Origin: Pseudevernia furfuracea
Lineage: Eukaryota; Ascomycota; Lecanoromycetes; Lecanorales; Parmeliaceae
Direction: 5' to 3'
DNA length: 64,000 bases
Assembly: GCA_022315425.1 (NCBI GenBank)
Contig: JAIUPT010000036.1
Span: 186,001-250,000, forward strand
The notes beneath the pieces are model-generated. The model did not search any database, was not told the origin of the DNA, and worked only from the letters and a program-made list of their open reading frames with translations. A program made the translations under genes and the position numbers. Shown here one piece after another: positions 46,175 to 59,303 of this stretch. Numbering within the stretch: position 1 is the first letter of the stretch; each line of letters starts with the position of its first letter.

Positions 46175-46885
46175 TCACAACAAGACCACAACACCCAGGA
46201 TTCCAACCACGGCCGCTGCCACGGCCACACTGGCCGGCTTCTCCGCCCCACCAATCTTGAGAGTCGTAGCCGGCGGTGTTACAGACTTCGTCGGCGACCC
46301 TGACGCAGTTGTGATCGAAGTGATCGAAGCATTTGCCGTGCTGTTTACTGACAAGGCTGGCGCCGTCCCATTGCCCGACGCTTGGGACGTAGTCACGTTC
46401 GCGGGACCGATCACGAAGCCAGTGCTAGCCGTCGCGCTCGGCGCAGGTGTCGGCGCCTCGGTGGTGTGCGACGAGGTAGTCGTAGGCGCCGCTTGACCGG
46501 CAGAATAGATGGACCACGCGGCGTTATTCTGGCTGACAATTGGCGCAATATCCTGGACCACGAGACTCGCCTCCGCCTGCAGAAAGCTAGTCGCGACCGA
46601 CTGGAGCGATGAAGGAACGGCAGTTACCCATGCCGGTAAAGGCGCTGATGTGGTGGTCATGTAGGCATCGAGGTATTCTTGGTATTGAGAATTGACGTCG
46701 CCGCTGGGAATGGCGGTTTGTGTTGCTTGCCAGGTGTAGAGAGCATTGAGTTGCGCGACATCACTACCGGTCGCGGCTGCGAGGAGGGAGTTGGCATCGT
46801 CGATGAACTTGGAATAAGGTGAGGAGTCCGCCAGAGTGGTGGCGAGGAGGGAGCAGGTGGCTACCAAGAGCGACGAGGCGAACAT
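46175..46885 (-). CDS. Ser/Thr-rich secreted protein, probable GPI anchor
   Basis: Single exon of 236 residues from an ATG at 46885. A signal peptide (MFASSLLVATCSLLATTLA) precedes a roughly 110-residue helical region (DANSLLAAATGSDVAQLNALYTW...). A Ser/Thr/Pro/Ala-rich stalk follows (about 140-205), with several N-x-T/S sites. The C-terminus is a hydrophobic tail (VAVAAAVVGILGVVVLL) without charged residues after it, the classical GPI-attachment signature. A cell-wall or plasma-membrane role is inferred from architecture; I do not recognise the family. It converges with the receptor gene, their stop codons only 128 bp apart. Confidence 0.78.
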   Translation of the reverse strand: MFASSLLVATCSLLATTLADSSPYSKFIDDANSLLAAATGSDVAQLNALYTWQATQTAIPSGDVNSQYQEYLDAYMTTTSAPLPAWVTAVPSSLQSVATSFLQAEASLVVQDIAPIVSQNNAAWSIYSAGQAAPTTTSSHTTEAPTPAPSATASTGFVIGPANVTTSQASGNGTAPALSVNSTANASITSITTASGSPTKSVTPPATTLKIGGAEKPASVAVAAAVVGILGVVVLL

Positions 46886-49495
46886 GGTGATCGGTGGAGA
46901 TTGAAAATTGGGGCGGGGGGACCGTTAAATTTGATGGAGACTCGCTTTTCGTGCAATAAATGCTAGACCGTTCTAGAAGAAGGATATGCGACAAAATCTG
47001 CGACGGATATGTATGCAGGGGAAATTAAGCGCGATGCGACGTGGAGATAGTCAAAATTGAGGGTATTCAGGACTCAAAGGAAAATGGCATGGCTGTGGAC
47101 AATGGTTGACAAAGCCAGCTTCATATACCAGATCGATTCGCTATTTCTAGAACAATAATACAGCCTTTCGGCAACGGATTCCTTTGAAACGCTCAAAACG
47201 CAACATTTTGAGGCTTTTCGCAAGAAGTTCTTGTTGCTGCGGATGCATCCCGCGCTAAGCCGCAAAGTCATCCAACTCTGAGGTGAAACACGACCCCAAC
47301 AGCAATAATGGGGCAGTAACGCCAGAATTGTGCCAGCTGGCAACACCAAAAATCCACCAGGCTGATAAGTAGGTAGTTGGCGCCAGTTGGCGCAGCGTGA
47401 GACTGCTTTGCGTAAAAAGCCTCGCATCTAGACGAATGGGTCGCTGTACTCTAGTACCTACAGTTGGATTTGCGTGCAGCACCCAAGATGTAGACTCGCG
47501 CGCTTTTCCAAGGAGACAAGTCTTTCGACTGAGATACTGTGGATGCGGCATCATCGCAGTCCACAGTCACGGTTAATGCAGACGGATGGAATCCAGCGAT
47601 TGTTATTGCTGGTCCACTGAACAGGCCGGCCTGGGAGCCTGGTGAGCTTGAAAGAGGTCGGAAAGTGCACCCGGAAGGATGCAGCCCTATCCCAATTCTC
47701 ACTAGGGCCGCTAAGCCAGCGGAAGATGAACAATTGAAGAAGGGGTAATTCCATCCCATACCGACGATGTTTCAGTGATTCATCTGTTAACTTGCATTTC
47801 TCTGCCTCTGGAGCCAGAGATAATGGCAAGAATCATGCCCTGGCCGGGCAAATTGCACGTTCACTTGTACAATGTTAGTACAAACAATGATGAAAAACCA
47901 AACCGCAGATGCCAGTTGCGAAACCTCGAAATACATGTACCTACCTATCTTCCTCTTCCAGTCCAAGATGATACACTGCGACTGCAAAGGTGCCAATGAT
48001 CAAAGACCTATGATACGTTCGATCCCTAAGCACTCAACGCACTCAACGCCTGTACCTTGGGAATGACCTACCTAATTAATTGTTTCTTCAAGTCCCATCT
48101 CGTGCAATATCTTAACTGCCCGCTGACACAACTTTCCGTCCACGGTCTGATCATGATCAATGCTGCAGATTGCTATGCCATTGAAGGACGTTGCTTGCGT
48201 CCGTACAGCGTGCCAAGAGACACTTCATTGAAACTTGTCTCAAGGGGTTTGAGACCAAGCTACCTGTGGATTTTCATACTCGTATCACCTTGCGAGCCAA
48301 TGCCATGCCCTTTTACGAGCCGCACGCGACCTCTCCTAAGCTTGCTGTGCGGTTCCATTATCCATCATCTCTGGGGGTCTAGGAAATAGAGACCCTGCCA
48401 AGACCGATTTTTCTGGTGTAATGCCCGATATGAGAAATCCACCCCCTGAGTACATATGATCCTTAGCGAAATCATTGTCACGAGTGCCCGTTTTTCCATC
48501 AGACACTAATGCAGAGACCCCACTAATGCAGTGAATCTACCTAAGTGTTCCAGCCATCAAACCCGGTTCGTTGTATGGCCTTCTAATAGTATAGAACACG
48601 ATGCGCCATCCTCTGAGATTTTGCCATCGCAGGTTGGTCGACTGGAGGGGGGTGCTGGAAGCGTCAGCGGGCAACGCGCCTTAAAAACGACTTATTCAAC
48701 GACAACGAGTAATCGGATCATAATAAAAACATCATACCCTTTTTCAACGACCCCAAAAGGGTCGATCCCCCCCGCGATTGATATTGATTAATTATGTGAT
48801 GGTGGCTAACAAGCGGGAGCCCCATACACCCCACGACTTTTCGATTTGCGCCGTCGTACGTGGCTGGTTTCGCCAGGCGGCTAATGCCATGACTATGCTG
48901 GGGTAAGCAAACTCAATTCGCAGTTGCACTTGTGTCAGTGTCCCGAGTGTCACGTGTCTTGCGCTGTGGCGGAGGATGGGGGCAATGTGCCAACGCTCAT
49001 TATCGCACTTCTCAATATTATTGTCATTATTATTATGTTTGAGACGTACATACTTTTTGGGGGCTTAAGGACAATAATCGTTGCAGAATACTTTCGGCGC
49101 GGAGGCCCGAGTAGTAGCCACCTTAACGAAAGTATTATTCTGCCACGATTACATTAAAAGAACCTAGTCTGCAAATTGAGGTACGCGCCACGAGGCCGCC
49201 GCGGCTTTTCTAGGACCATATTGCTGAGAGATCGACAGGAATTTCCCTAGCACAGTGCCACAGATTGCTCTCGAACCTTCAACGCCCACTAGGGATCCGG
49301 AACGTAGATGAACCCGGCCATGGGGATACCGGACCGGGCTCTACGGCCAACATGGGTCGGAACCTTTGGAGATTCTGGGCGACCAAATAATGACCGTGGA
49401 AGCTTCAAAGAAAGAAAACGCTTGCAAAGGGGGGGTTTTTTTTAAGAATGTCTCCATCTGTTGTCGCACGCCTTTTGATTGTTTAAGCGGTCATT
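46886..49495. other. Long intergenic region with an imperfect inverted repeat
   Basis: 2.6 kb without a supported gene. Short frames on both strands overlap and lack motifs. Notable are a small hairpin at about 48748-48764 and a larger imperfect inverted repeat at 49075-49151, listed separately. Confidence 0.5.
49075..49151. repeat. Imperfect inverted repeat, arms about 22-25 nt
   Basis: The left arm, 49075-49096, pairs with the right arm, 49127-49151, with one mismatch and a 3-nt ATT bulge, around a 30-nt GC-rich loop. It could be a tiny MITE-like remnant, a structured transcript or a transposon end. No flanking target duplication was identified. Confidence 0.55.
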
Positions 49496-50865
49496 ATGGC
49501 TACGCCGACACCGCCGGACGTTGATATTGCCTGGAAGGTATGGGTGGGAAGCTGTGCTGCCATTGTGTTGGCAACCACGGCAGTTATAGCCCGTTTGCTG
49601 GCGAGAAGAATATCCGCAGCGTCATATTGGTGGGACGATGCGACAATTGTCCTCGCTTTGGTACTGGACACCTTTTCCTGCTCCGTCTCCAGTTACACGG
49701 CTGTGACTGAGAAAATTCTAATAACAACTGAGACTGATAGATCGTGAACTGGGGCATGGAGGTCGTCCGCTGGATAATGATTGTGAGATATGACTATGGC
49801 CGTCATGTGCACTACATCAGCAAAGTAAACGTCATACATTTCTGGAAGGTCAGTCGACGCATACCCAGATCTTCCATTTATATAGTCTTGTTGCGCAGAG
49901 CTGATACTCTATATACCTACAGTCTTTCCTAGCGGTGCAGGTTTTGTACTTCAGCAATGCGGCCATAACCAAGATGTCTCTTCTCCTCCTATACTACCGG
50001 ATCTTTGGGGTTATCATTCGCTTCCGCATGGCCCTGATCATATCAGCATTTATTGTCATGGGTTACTGGGCAGCGTGCACCATCGTAGCCATCGCAGGTT
50101 GTGATCCCGTGTCAAAGAACTGGGACAAATTGGGCGCCGGGCAATGCATCGACGAAATCAATTTCTTCCGCTGGAATGGGATATGCAATCTGATAATCGA
50201 CGTTCTAGTCCTCTGTCTACCCATGCCCATGGTATGGCGTTTGAAGATCGATCTCAAGCAAAAACTTGTCTTGAGTGCCATCTTCGGCCTCGGAGCCTTG
50301 TAAGCTTCACGCCCCCCTCCATTTCTATACTCTTTCATTCTCGTTCACCAAGGCGGGAACTGACGCCCTCACCAGCGTCTGCATTGCCTCCATCCTCCGC
50401 GTACTCGCATTCAACGCCGACCAAATCGCGGACGGCACATTTTCCACCGTTGGCACAGTAACCTGGTCCTCGGTCGAACAAGGGCTCGGGATAGTCTGCA
50501 CCTGTCTACCCACTCTCCGGCCCCTCTTCGACCGTGCCTTTCCGTCTTTCAGGAACGCCACCAGTAACAGCAGCAGCCACGCTTTAGGTGACCCTCATAG
50601 CGGCAAGAACGAATTCCAGAAGAGCGGCGCAAAACAGCCGTGGAGGCAGTCGACGGAAAACGGGAGTACCATCGGCTTTGCGCGGTTGCAGGATGAGGAT
50701 GCTCTTCCCACGCCGCCGATTGAACTACAGCATCATGCGATATTTGCGCCGGTACAAGGTGCGGGGGTATCTACAAGTGCGGAAAAAGGGGGGAGTGATG
50801 GGACGATGGTGGGTGGTGGGATTCTGAAGGAGAGTACCATTGAGCAGCATTCTATTCGGGATTGA
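49496..50865 (+). CDS. PTH11-like / fungal rhodopsin-domain membrane receptor (second copy)
   Basis: Four exons: 49496-49660, 49741-49848, 49923-50299, 50376-50865, giving 379 residues; introns have GT..AG borders. Features: first helix IVLATTAVIARLLARR, then the conserved WWDDATIVLAL, VRYDYGRHVHYIS, VLYFSNAAITKMSLLLLYYRIFG, the Cys loop AGCDPVSKNWD...AGQCID, LIIDVLVLCLPMPMVWRLKI, and a final helix VEQGLGIVCTCLPTLRPLF. This order matches fungal rhodopsin-domain (PTH11-related) proteins. The Ser-rich cytoplasmic tail has no known domain. The second exon boundary is the weakest; its translation between WGMEVV and YGRH diverges from the usual family pattern. Sequence differs enough from the copy at 44.8 kb to be an old paralogue. 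Confidence 0.78.
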
Positions 50866-52097
50866 AAAGAAAGCGACCTGTCATCTGCGCAGGAACAGGA
50901 GTCTACGGTGGATCGGGGACAAAACAGGAGCCGGTTCTGGTTGCAACGAGGTGGTTGGTTTCCCATGGAAGTTCGAATCGTTGCAACGATATACTCTATA
51001 TAACGTGTACTAGTACCTATCCACAGGCGATTTGGTGTCTCCCCGAAACCTTTTTTTCTCGAAAACAGTGCTCTACATTATTATTAAAACAGTAGTATGT
51101 ATCTCGACTCTGAACAAGCACAATACTCCTGTAACCACTAGTCCGCTCTGCACAACGTTTTGAGTATCGATATCTGCGACAATGATACCCGACCAGGCTT
51201 TCCTCTCACCCTGTACCTGAATTAACATCGCAAAGCAGGCTTGGATACTTGTATACATACTTCAGTAGCGTCGTATGGCCACTTGAATAAGCTTTCCACA
51301 TGGCTTTGCGAAAGCTTCCTTGCACACATGGTAACGAGACTTTCTTATTAGGACCTGCGGCGTCATGACTCCGGGTATGTAAGGGTATCACATCGGGGGT
51401 TGCCCCCTTGCTAGGTAAATTCCATGAGCGACCAGACCAGCCGGCGGCTGGTGGTAAGCAGTGGAGACTAGAGAGGGTTGATCAATAATAATAATGAGTA
51501 TGCTGCTCGAGAGCTCATGCATGATATGATGATGATATATCTCACGTGGGGATCTGAGATCAGCCTCTAAGAAAGTCGGAGAGTTTCAAAAATCGGGTGC
51601 TTCCAGCCCAACTTTGCTTGCGGGAACGCCACAACTTTCCGACTCGAGTAACTAGCCTTTTATTAACCCAGGAGTCAAGAGCCAAGGCTCTGTTATCACG
51701 TCCATCAAGGGCATCCACTACTACTTTACGGTTCCTTATATTATTGCGTGTTGTGTTATTGTTGGAAAGAGAAAGCATCGAGAAGGTCGGCAAGCATATC
51801 CCTGGTCTTTTTCAACTAGCGCCCTTCGGGTGCAACTCTCGGCACGCACGTGACCGTTCTGCGGCAAACTTCGTCACACCTACCGATATCTGAGGGCTTT
51901 CATGTGTGTAGAGTTCAAGCCTGGGAAAAGGGTCTGACTGGGATCGTTCCTGATCCTCTAACGCCCGCTCGTGGGCCGTCGCGATCAGCAACAATGTCTA
52001 TCTTCGCCGGCATTTCAGCCTCAGCAGATTCCTATCCCTCCTCCTCCTCCTTCTCCTTCCAACCCTCTCCCTCCAGTCGCCATTGCAGGTCACGACA
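50866..52097. other. Intergenic region upstream of the GMC oxidoreductase
   Basis: No supported gene. An ATAATAATAATGA-like short repeat lies near 51485-51496 and ATGATATGATGATGATAT near 51521-51538. The CT-rich stretch at 52025-52085 is probably the leader of the oxidoreductase. Confidence 0.45.
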
Positions 52098-54283
52098 ATG
52101 GATTTCTGGCACACACTCGCTATACTCCCCTTCTTCCTTTCACCGGCCCTAGGATACGATAATCTGTTCTCCGATGGACAGCTTGGCTTGCTTTTAGGAA
52201 GCTCTTTCGGCCTTCCTGGCGCGAACGCGACCTTCGACTATGTGGTTGTCGGCGGGGGTACAGGAGGGTTGGCAATAGCTACACGCTTAGCGGAAGATCC
52301 CAGCGTCAGCGTTGCTGTAATTGAGGCCGGAGGCTTCTACGAGATAGACAATGGGAACCTCAGTGTTACGCCTGGATACGCCAATTTCTACACTGGAGCT
52401 GACCCGACGAACTATCAGCCATTGGTCGATTGGGGCTTCCATACAGTACCGCAAGCAGTAGGTTGACAACAATGGGCAAGAGAGATGAAATGATCCACGC
52501 CTGACGCTCTTTCGCAGGGAGCAGCCAATCGAAATATCCATTATGCGCGTGGAAAGACTCTAGGTGGTTCTTCTGCTCGAAATTACTTGCTTTATCACAG
52601 GTCAGTCAATAGCACTGGTACTTCACGGACCTTCCAAGACATCTCTGACATGGAACAATCAGACCTACTGTAGGTTCACTGCAAAAATGGGCCGACGAGG
52701 TTGAAGATCAAAGCTACACCTGGGACAACTTCCTTCCCTACTACATGAAGTCATGCAATTATACCGCACCCAATCAAGCCCTGTACACAAACGCCACGAA
52801 CACACAAGATCCAAGCAGTTTTGATCCAGCTGGAGGGCCTCTTGCAATATCCTTTAGCAACTTTGTCGACCCCTTTGGCACGTGGGCTCAGAAAGGGTTC
52901 GAGGCTGTTGGAATGAAAGCGATAAATGGCTTAAACAGTGGATCGTTGATGGGTTCCGCCTACGCCACATTGACAATTGACCCAAGAAATGCATACCGTT
53001 CCTCGTCCGAATCCAGTTTCTTGCAAGCAGCATTGCAGAATGGGACCTCGCCCACAGTATACAAGAACAGCTTCGCGCAACGCATCCTCTTCAGCTCCAA
53101 CAACACTGCAACTGGGGTTTTGGTTACTACAGCTGGACCGTACGGCATACCTGCGGTCAATTACACACTGAGCGCACGAAAAGAAGTCATTGTATCTGGC
53201 GGTGTCTTCCAATCGCCACAGCTTCTCATGGTGTCCGGCATCGGCCCCAAAGCTATTCTTTCACAATTCGGCATCCCAGTCATCAAGGATCTACCCGGTG
53301 TAGGTCAAAACATGTGGGACCATACCCTTTTCGGCACAGATTACCGCGTCAATGTGAACACTGCTTCGGCCGCATTGAACAATGCAACCCTCGCTGCAGC
53401 GGCAGTGAAACTGTTCCAGCAAAACGCAGCAGGTCCCCTCTCCATTTTCGGCGCTAGCTACTACGGCTTCGAGGACCTGCCCCAGCCATACCGCTCTAAC
53501 CTTACAAACGCCTCTCTCTCCGCCCTCGCGGCGAATTTCCCTTCAGACTGGCCCGAGCTAGAATGGCTCCCTGTCAGCGCCTACCTAGGCTATCAAGAAG
53601 ACCGACAGACCTCCGATCCGCGGGATGGCGCCAATTACGCCACCATCAATACTGCCATCGTCTCGCCCCTCTCTCGGGGTAACGTCAGTCTCCAAAGCGC
53701 ATCAATGCTCGATCCACCGCTCATTAATCCCAACTGGCTCACGGACCCGACCGATATAGAGTTAGCCATCCAGTCCGTGCACCGTCAGCGCGAAATTTGG
53801 GCCTACCTTACCAGTCAAGGCCTGACGAACGGCGAGGAAGCTCTTCCAGGCGCTAATGTCACGTCCGATGCTGATATTTTGGCATACATACAAAAGAGCA
53901 TCATTCAAGTATATCACGCGGCCGCAACGTGCAAGATGGGCGCCCGGAACGACTCCATGGCTGTCATCGACAGCCAAGCGAGAGTTTACGGAACGCAGAA
54001 CCTACGGGTGGTCGATGCAAGTTCTTTTCCATTTTTGCCACCGGGCCATCCACAGAGTACGATTTATGCGCTGGCGGAGAAGATTGCCGCGGATATTCTA
54101 GGAAATGATACGCCTGGGCCCGGGTATAAGATGGGACCCGACTATTCTGCGATGTTGGGGTCGCAGATTAAGACTGTAACGAGTACCAATAATAACGGTG
54201 CTGGTGTTGTCAGGATTAGTGGAAGTGGAAAGGTCACCGTTGCGCTTTTCGCGCTGGGCGCCATATTTTACTATCTTGTTTGA
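52098..54283 (+). CDS. Secreted GMC oxidoreductase (FAD-dependent)
   Basis: Exons 52098-52457, 52518-52600 and 52663-54283 give 687 residues; introns of 60 and 62 nt. A signal peptide (MDFWHTLAILPFFLSPALG) is followed by the FAD-binding Rossmann motif VVVGGGTGGLAIATRLAE (about residue 50). The GMC signature GKTLGGSSARNYLLYHR spans exons 2 and 3, and the second signature SGGVFQSPQLLMVSGIG follows. Catalytic His lies in QVYHAAATCKMG, and a partner His in LPPGHPQSTIYALAEKIA. Many N-x-S/T sites suggest heavy glycosylation. The C-terminus (KVTVALFALGAIFYYLV) is hydrophobic, suggesting a GPI anchor or membrane tether. The family oxidises alcohols, sugars or aryl alcohols; substrate cannot be inferred. 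No neighbouring biosynthetic gene defines a pathway. Confidence 0.92.
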
Positions 54284-56310
54284 TCTCCAACGGTGAACCA
54301 GAAAGGTCGACTCCCGCTCATGGTAGCTGGGAAGCACCAGTGCATATACTGCCAGTCTATATTTGTATAAATAATCGTTGAGCTACCCACAGACTTGTTA
54401 CCCTTCTTGCTGACTATCGACGATCTGTTGACACAAATCCTTGACGTGAATGGAGTAACCATCTCATCGCCTTGGTACTAAACACATCATCGCATACCGT
54501 CTTCATCTGCTTCTCACCCCGAGAGACTCTCCACCACGAGACCGACCGAACAGTGCAAGGCGACGGCTATCTGATACCACACTCAGAAGCCGAGATCTCA
54601 TTTTGGCCGCCCCTCAGCGCTCGGAGTTTTTTATCGCACGGTAGACTTTCAAGGTAATCAATCCATCACCAAAAGTTCCACCCATATGTACCAGTGTTGT
54701 GGCAACGAGCGCCCTCGAGTTTCTCGCTCGTTGGATTTTCTACATTCGGTCGCTGGTCTAGACCACTATTGCGAAGTCTACATCTGAGGGAGGGCTACTT
54801 TGTCCGAATGGAAGCGAGTGCTCAATCATGCACGATGTTTTGTCGACGGTCTGTCTCCCTCTCTCTCTTTCTCTGTCTCTCTCTCTCTCTCTGTGGAAAG
54901 CTGATTCCGGCGGAAGATTAGGGTCGATCTCGGTGGGTGGGTGGGTGGGTGTTTTGTCATGCCATGATTGATAAGAAGTTTTGGAATCCGGGAGGTTCGT
55001 ATTGTCAGTCAGTCCTGATCCTAAGAGGGTTGTTCGTGTGGTAAAGGAGGCTCGAGTTGGGGCCCTCCCTCCCCGGTAGAAGAAAGAAATAGGACGGGTT
55101 CTGCTAACCGTTACGACTAAACCAAAAGGTGATCACTGAAGATAAGTTACTAAATGAACTTATACATCAGTTGTAGACTTGCTAGCGTATGACCGCTCGC
55201 CCATCTAAGAAGGCTCGAGAGGAGAGGGAAAACGATAGGCTGCACTCCGTGGCGGGGGAGACCTTGGGAGTCGAGAACGTTTCTTTCAATGGTCCGGTGT
55301 ACACTTACTCTATGTCTTTGATCAGAGACTTTTATAATTTTTATCATTTATTAGGTCGTCGAGCAAGGAATTTATGGATGGTGAAGAAAATGATTCTGTC
55401 ATGGATGATGGAGGCTTTTCGTTGGGTGATGAATGGAAAGTTTATAAGCGCTCGGAGAGGGATGGCCGCCACCCAGACGCTCTAGACTCAGTAAACCAAC
55501 CCCCCTGCATAATGCCTTTGTGCTAACCTAATGTGTTGTTATTGGGAAAGCAGACGAGCCCACTGCAATGGTCTAGACTCTAGACCTCTACCTTTACTTA
55601 ACTGGGCGCTTGCCATGACCGAACGAGATGAGTTTCTGCGCTGCATCAAATCACTATGTAGATGCTATTTTCCCCATCTCCAATGAATCTTCCCGACTGC
55701 TATTCGCGCTTTGGCTCACTTCCACCCTGGCTGCATACTACGCCGCAATGGCGAATATGATATCACTCACACATCTGTGCCCGTCCCTCCGTGGCTGTTT
55801 ATAGCATACCCACCCGTCCAGAAAGTTGGTGTCCAGGACTTTAGTGGTGGAGAGCTCTTCTCCGCACTCACTACACTGCGCACCAATATGGACACGCTCA
55901 GCTTCCTTGTCGCGGGCTTCCCATATTCCGACTTCCGACATCTCGCTCTCAATGTGGAGGTGCGCTGATAGTCCAGATTGGGCTATGAGGCTTGTCACGT
56001 TGATGATCTGATTGGATACACGAATTTGCACCATGCATATTTTCTAAATATAGTCCATCTCTGCTTACTCGATTCATCTACTACCCTCTTCATGTGGCTT
56101 GTTTGAGAATTCCTCGATGCATGTGCCTTGGTACGCATTCGAGTTTAATAGACGCCATAGCCTGCTATCTCTCTCTAGCCAGAGACTCTATCGCGATGCA
56201 GGTCTTTCTCTTATTGTCCGACGTCTTTAGCAGCGCGTTGGAGAGTATGTTAGAATTTTGTCCTTCCTGAGTACTGCTCACGGTCTATTTTTTCCTTGAA
56301 ACTGCTTACA
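54284..56310. other. Intergenic region with microsatellites
   Basis: About 2 kb without a supported gene. A CT microsatellite is at about 54855-54892 and a GGGT repeat at about 54933-54951. A minus-strand and plus-strand frame pair at 55711-56034 mirror each other; the encoded proteins show no motif. Confidence 0.45.
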
Positions 56311-58717
56311 ATGAGTTCGATTCCATTGCAAACCTTCGAAGGAGATCTGCATAGTGTAAGTCCAGCTAGCAAACCGATAACATTGCTAATGATGGCAGCA
56401 TCAACAAGACAACCTCCTTCCAAGTATTGCAATCCATGACGAAATTGCATCTACGTCCACTACAGAGCTCGTAAAAACCCGTACTGGATCTACCGAGGTT
56501 GTGGGTCAACCCAGACGACTAGAGGCTCTAAAACGGTCATTGGTGCACGTTCTACCGCTCTCGATTACACTGCTAATACTTTCATTCAACTTATTCAACA
56601 AATATTGGAGCGACCTCGGCGCACCCCACCAAAATGTGATTCTTCAAGCATTTCAATTTGCCGCCAAAGGCCACGAGATGTCCATGGGCCTCTCGCTTTC
56701 AACGACCGTCATGCATCGTGTAAGATACGGCCTGAGTGTCTCAGGCGGTGTACCTCTTGGCTTATTGCCCGCGGGATATCAATTATCATCCATTGGATAC
56801 TTGACGGAAGCCGGCTTCTGGGGTGGAGCACTGGCAAAGCCCACTCTTCGCTGGCTGCCTCTTGGTACTCTTATAGCGTGGGCCTTCGCTTTGTCAACTG
56901 TCGTGGGGCCGTCTTCCGCTATCGTATTGATACCGAGACTAGATTTTTGGGATCTTCCAAAGAGCTTTTTCAACACCCCTGATCATAAAATGAACCCCAC
57001 TTACATATTGAATACCCAGTCCGATCTCTGGCCTCAGCAACTACGCGTAGAAGATGTTGATCCATCTTGTATCGGACCATTCCATACGACTTTCATAGGT
57101 TGTCCAATCTCGGGTTACAACACTGTTGTCAATTGGATCCAGGGGCACGTTGATCAGGACTTGGCCGCAAATATCTCCATCTCGGACAACAACATGGCCC
57201 GCTGGTTGACTACTAGTCCGTCAGTTGAGGATACAAGTGATAATAGCGGTTGGACCATTACCTCAACCATTGGCGCAAGAGAGGCTGAAGCCATCGCCAA
57301 TTATTGGGAATACCTGGGGACTTACATTCCCAATGTCGCTAGTCTTAGCCGTTCGATACTGGCGCCTTCGTTGGATGGCGGTACAGCATTCAAGAAGCCG
57401 GCAGTACAGGTCCAGTGTTCGGCTTACTATGATGCTGACAACATCCGTACCATTCAATTCCCTCACTCACACCTACACAGTCCACCATTAGATGATTACG
57501 AAGAAGAAAGTTGGAATTTTCCCGTTGATTTCTCCTCAAGTATTCATGATGCAGAAGGACTGGATCCTGAATTTTCTGGGATGTGGCAGGGGCAAAATAT
57601 CAGCGACGTGATCTTTTTCCAATTTATCGACCTAGGTAATATCACTAGAGCAACAGTCCTAGGCGCTATAGCTGCCTTTCCTACTCGCAATGGATCAACC
57701 GTCATCATTCCATGTACAATTGATGCTCACTGGGCTCCTGTGTCATTACACATAGATCCAAGTAACAGTGCAAACATATATCAAGATACCCCAGACCCGT
57801 CCACTCTAGTCGCCCTGGATGCTACCCGCTACAATGGAAGTCAAATGGTCAGGATAGACATAGATACAAGCTGGGCAGACTTGCTGGATCCACTGTCAAC
57901 CAGCACAATAGATGGCAACCTCACAAACACGACGGCGGTCAGGTACCTGATCCGGAAATACGGAAATCAGTACCAAACAAACTCGTCCTCTCCACAAAGA
58001 TTCTTCATCTCCGGCTCCCAAAACAGCAATCAGACCGATGACCAAACAAGCGCAGACGACCAAGCCACAATACCATGGCGTATCTCAACGCTCCTTGGCA
58101 TGTATATCACTGAAGCCCTCATAGGGGTCCATCAAGCCGACACAAGTCTTGTCTACCACAACTACATGACCGATCCATACGTGCTGCGATTGAACGATCT
58201 CTACGAAGGCCACTACAATTGGACCGGGGCCCCAAGCGGTAGCTTCTCGTTCGACGATTACGACCTCTTGTTCCAACAATACCTCGCCTCCACGAACCAC
58301 ACCAAGGTCGACTGGAGCACGCAGCGCTACGGCTACGGCTGGGGCTTTCGCGGCACACCGATCCTCATTGCCACGGCGGTCCTGCTGGCCCAAGCTCTCA
58401 CGGCGCTCGTGCACACGGTCGTGACGGTCTTTGGAGGGTGGACTTCTGACGCTTGGGGCACGATGGGGGAGATGCTGGTGCTGGCTCTGAATTCCATGCC
58501 GACCGAGCGGTCCCGGGAGTGCGCTTCTGCCGGCCCGGAGGTCTGGAAACGGGGGAATCTGCGGAGCTGGAAGGAGATTGTGAGGGCGAGAGAGGGTGCA
58601 GCAGCAGGCACGCAGTTGGAGCTTGGAGTTGGGGCAGAAAGGGACGAGGAGGAGGAGGAGGGGGGGAGGAGGGACGTGAAGCGGCCCAAGAGGAGAAAGG
58701 TGTGGAAGAAAGGATGA
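56311..58717 (+). CDS. Large fungal membrane protein with glycosylated ectodomain, unknown function
   Basis: Exon 1 is 56311-56355 (MSSIPLQTFEGDLHS) and exon 2 is 56399-58717, joined by a 43-nt GTAAGT..GGCAG intron in phase 0, giving 787 residues. Starting at the exon-2 frame alone would leave no ATG before the first helix. Three or more N-terminal helices (about 65-85, 120-140, 165-190) enclose the conserved block GHEMSMGLSLSTTVMHRVRYGL..GVPLGLLPAG, found in a widespread uncharacterised fungal family. A roughly 400-residue ectodomain with numerous N-x-S/T sites and Cys residues follows. One helix near residue 690 (ILIATAVLLAQALTALVHTVV) returns to a cytoplasmic tail rich in Glu and Lys. Function unknown. 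Confidence 0.78.
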
Positions 58718-59303
58718 ACGCTCTTTTTCTTCGCTGCAGCTACCTCGTGATTTTTCTTCTTCCGCCTCTTGGTCGAGTCATCTTGCAAGCCTCCCCACGT
58801 TCAGGCCCGTCGAAGCCGTGAGCGGGTTCTAAAATTCTCTTTATATCTATGAATCGTCGCGGAGGTGGCATACGGCAATCGTGTATCGAAGTTTTGTAAT
58901 GTCACGAATCCTTCTGTGTAGGAGATCTGTGACGGCGCGATACAAGATTGGCTGCAGTTCCCAAGCTTCAACATCAAAAACGCCACCACCTCCCTTTTCG
59001 GGCACGCAAATCTGCCAGGACAATAGTTGACGGGAAGTCGGGTTATGACAGAACAGGAAACAAGAAAGGAGACAAACACAAGTACCCGGCGTGCTGGACT
59101 TGCTCACGATCCCGTTCGAACGAGTAGCATATCACCAGGCGGAAAGTCTCTGTCGCGCGCCTGCAGAACAATATCAGAGGTCTACAACCAGGATGCACTT
59201 CTATTCCCTCTCACCTCTCCCCCTCCCATCTCTGACAATGGCCCTCCAAACGATCTACCTCGGCACCGACTCCTCCTCCTGCTCTGGTGCAACAATATCG
59301 AAT
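58718..59303. other. Intergenic region before the broken hydrolase
   Basis: No supported gene. A CT-rich tract at 59205-59280 probably belongs to the leader of the hydrolase pseudogene. Confidence 0.4.
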
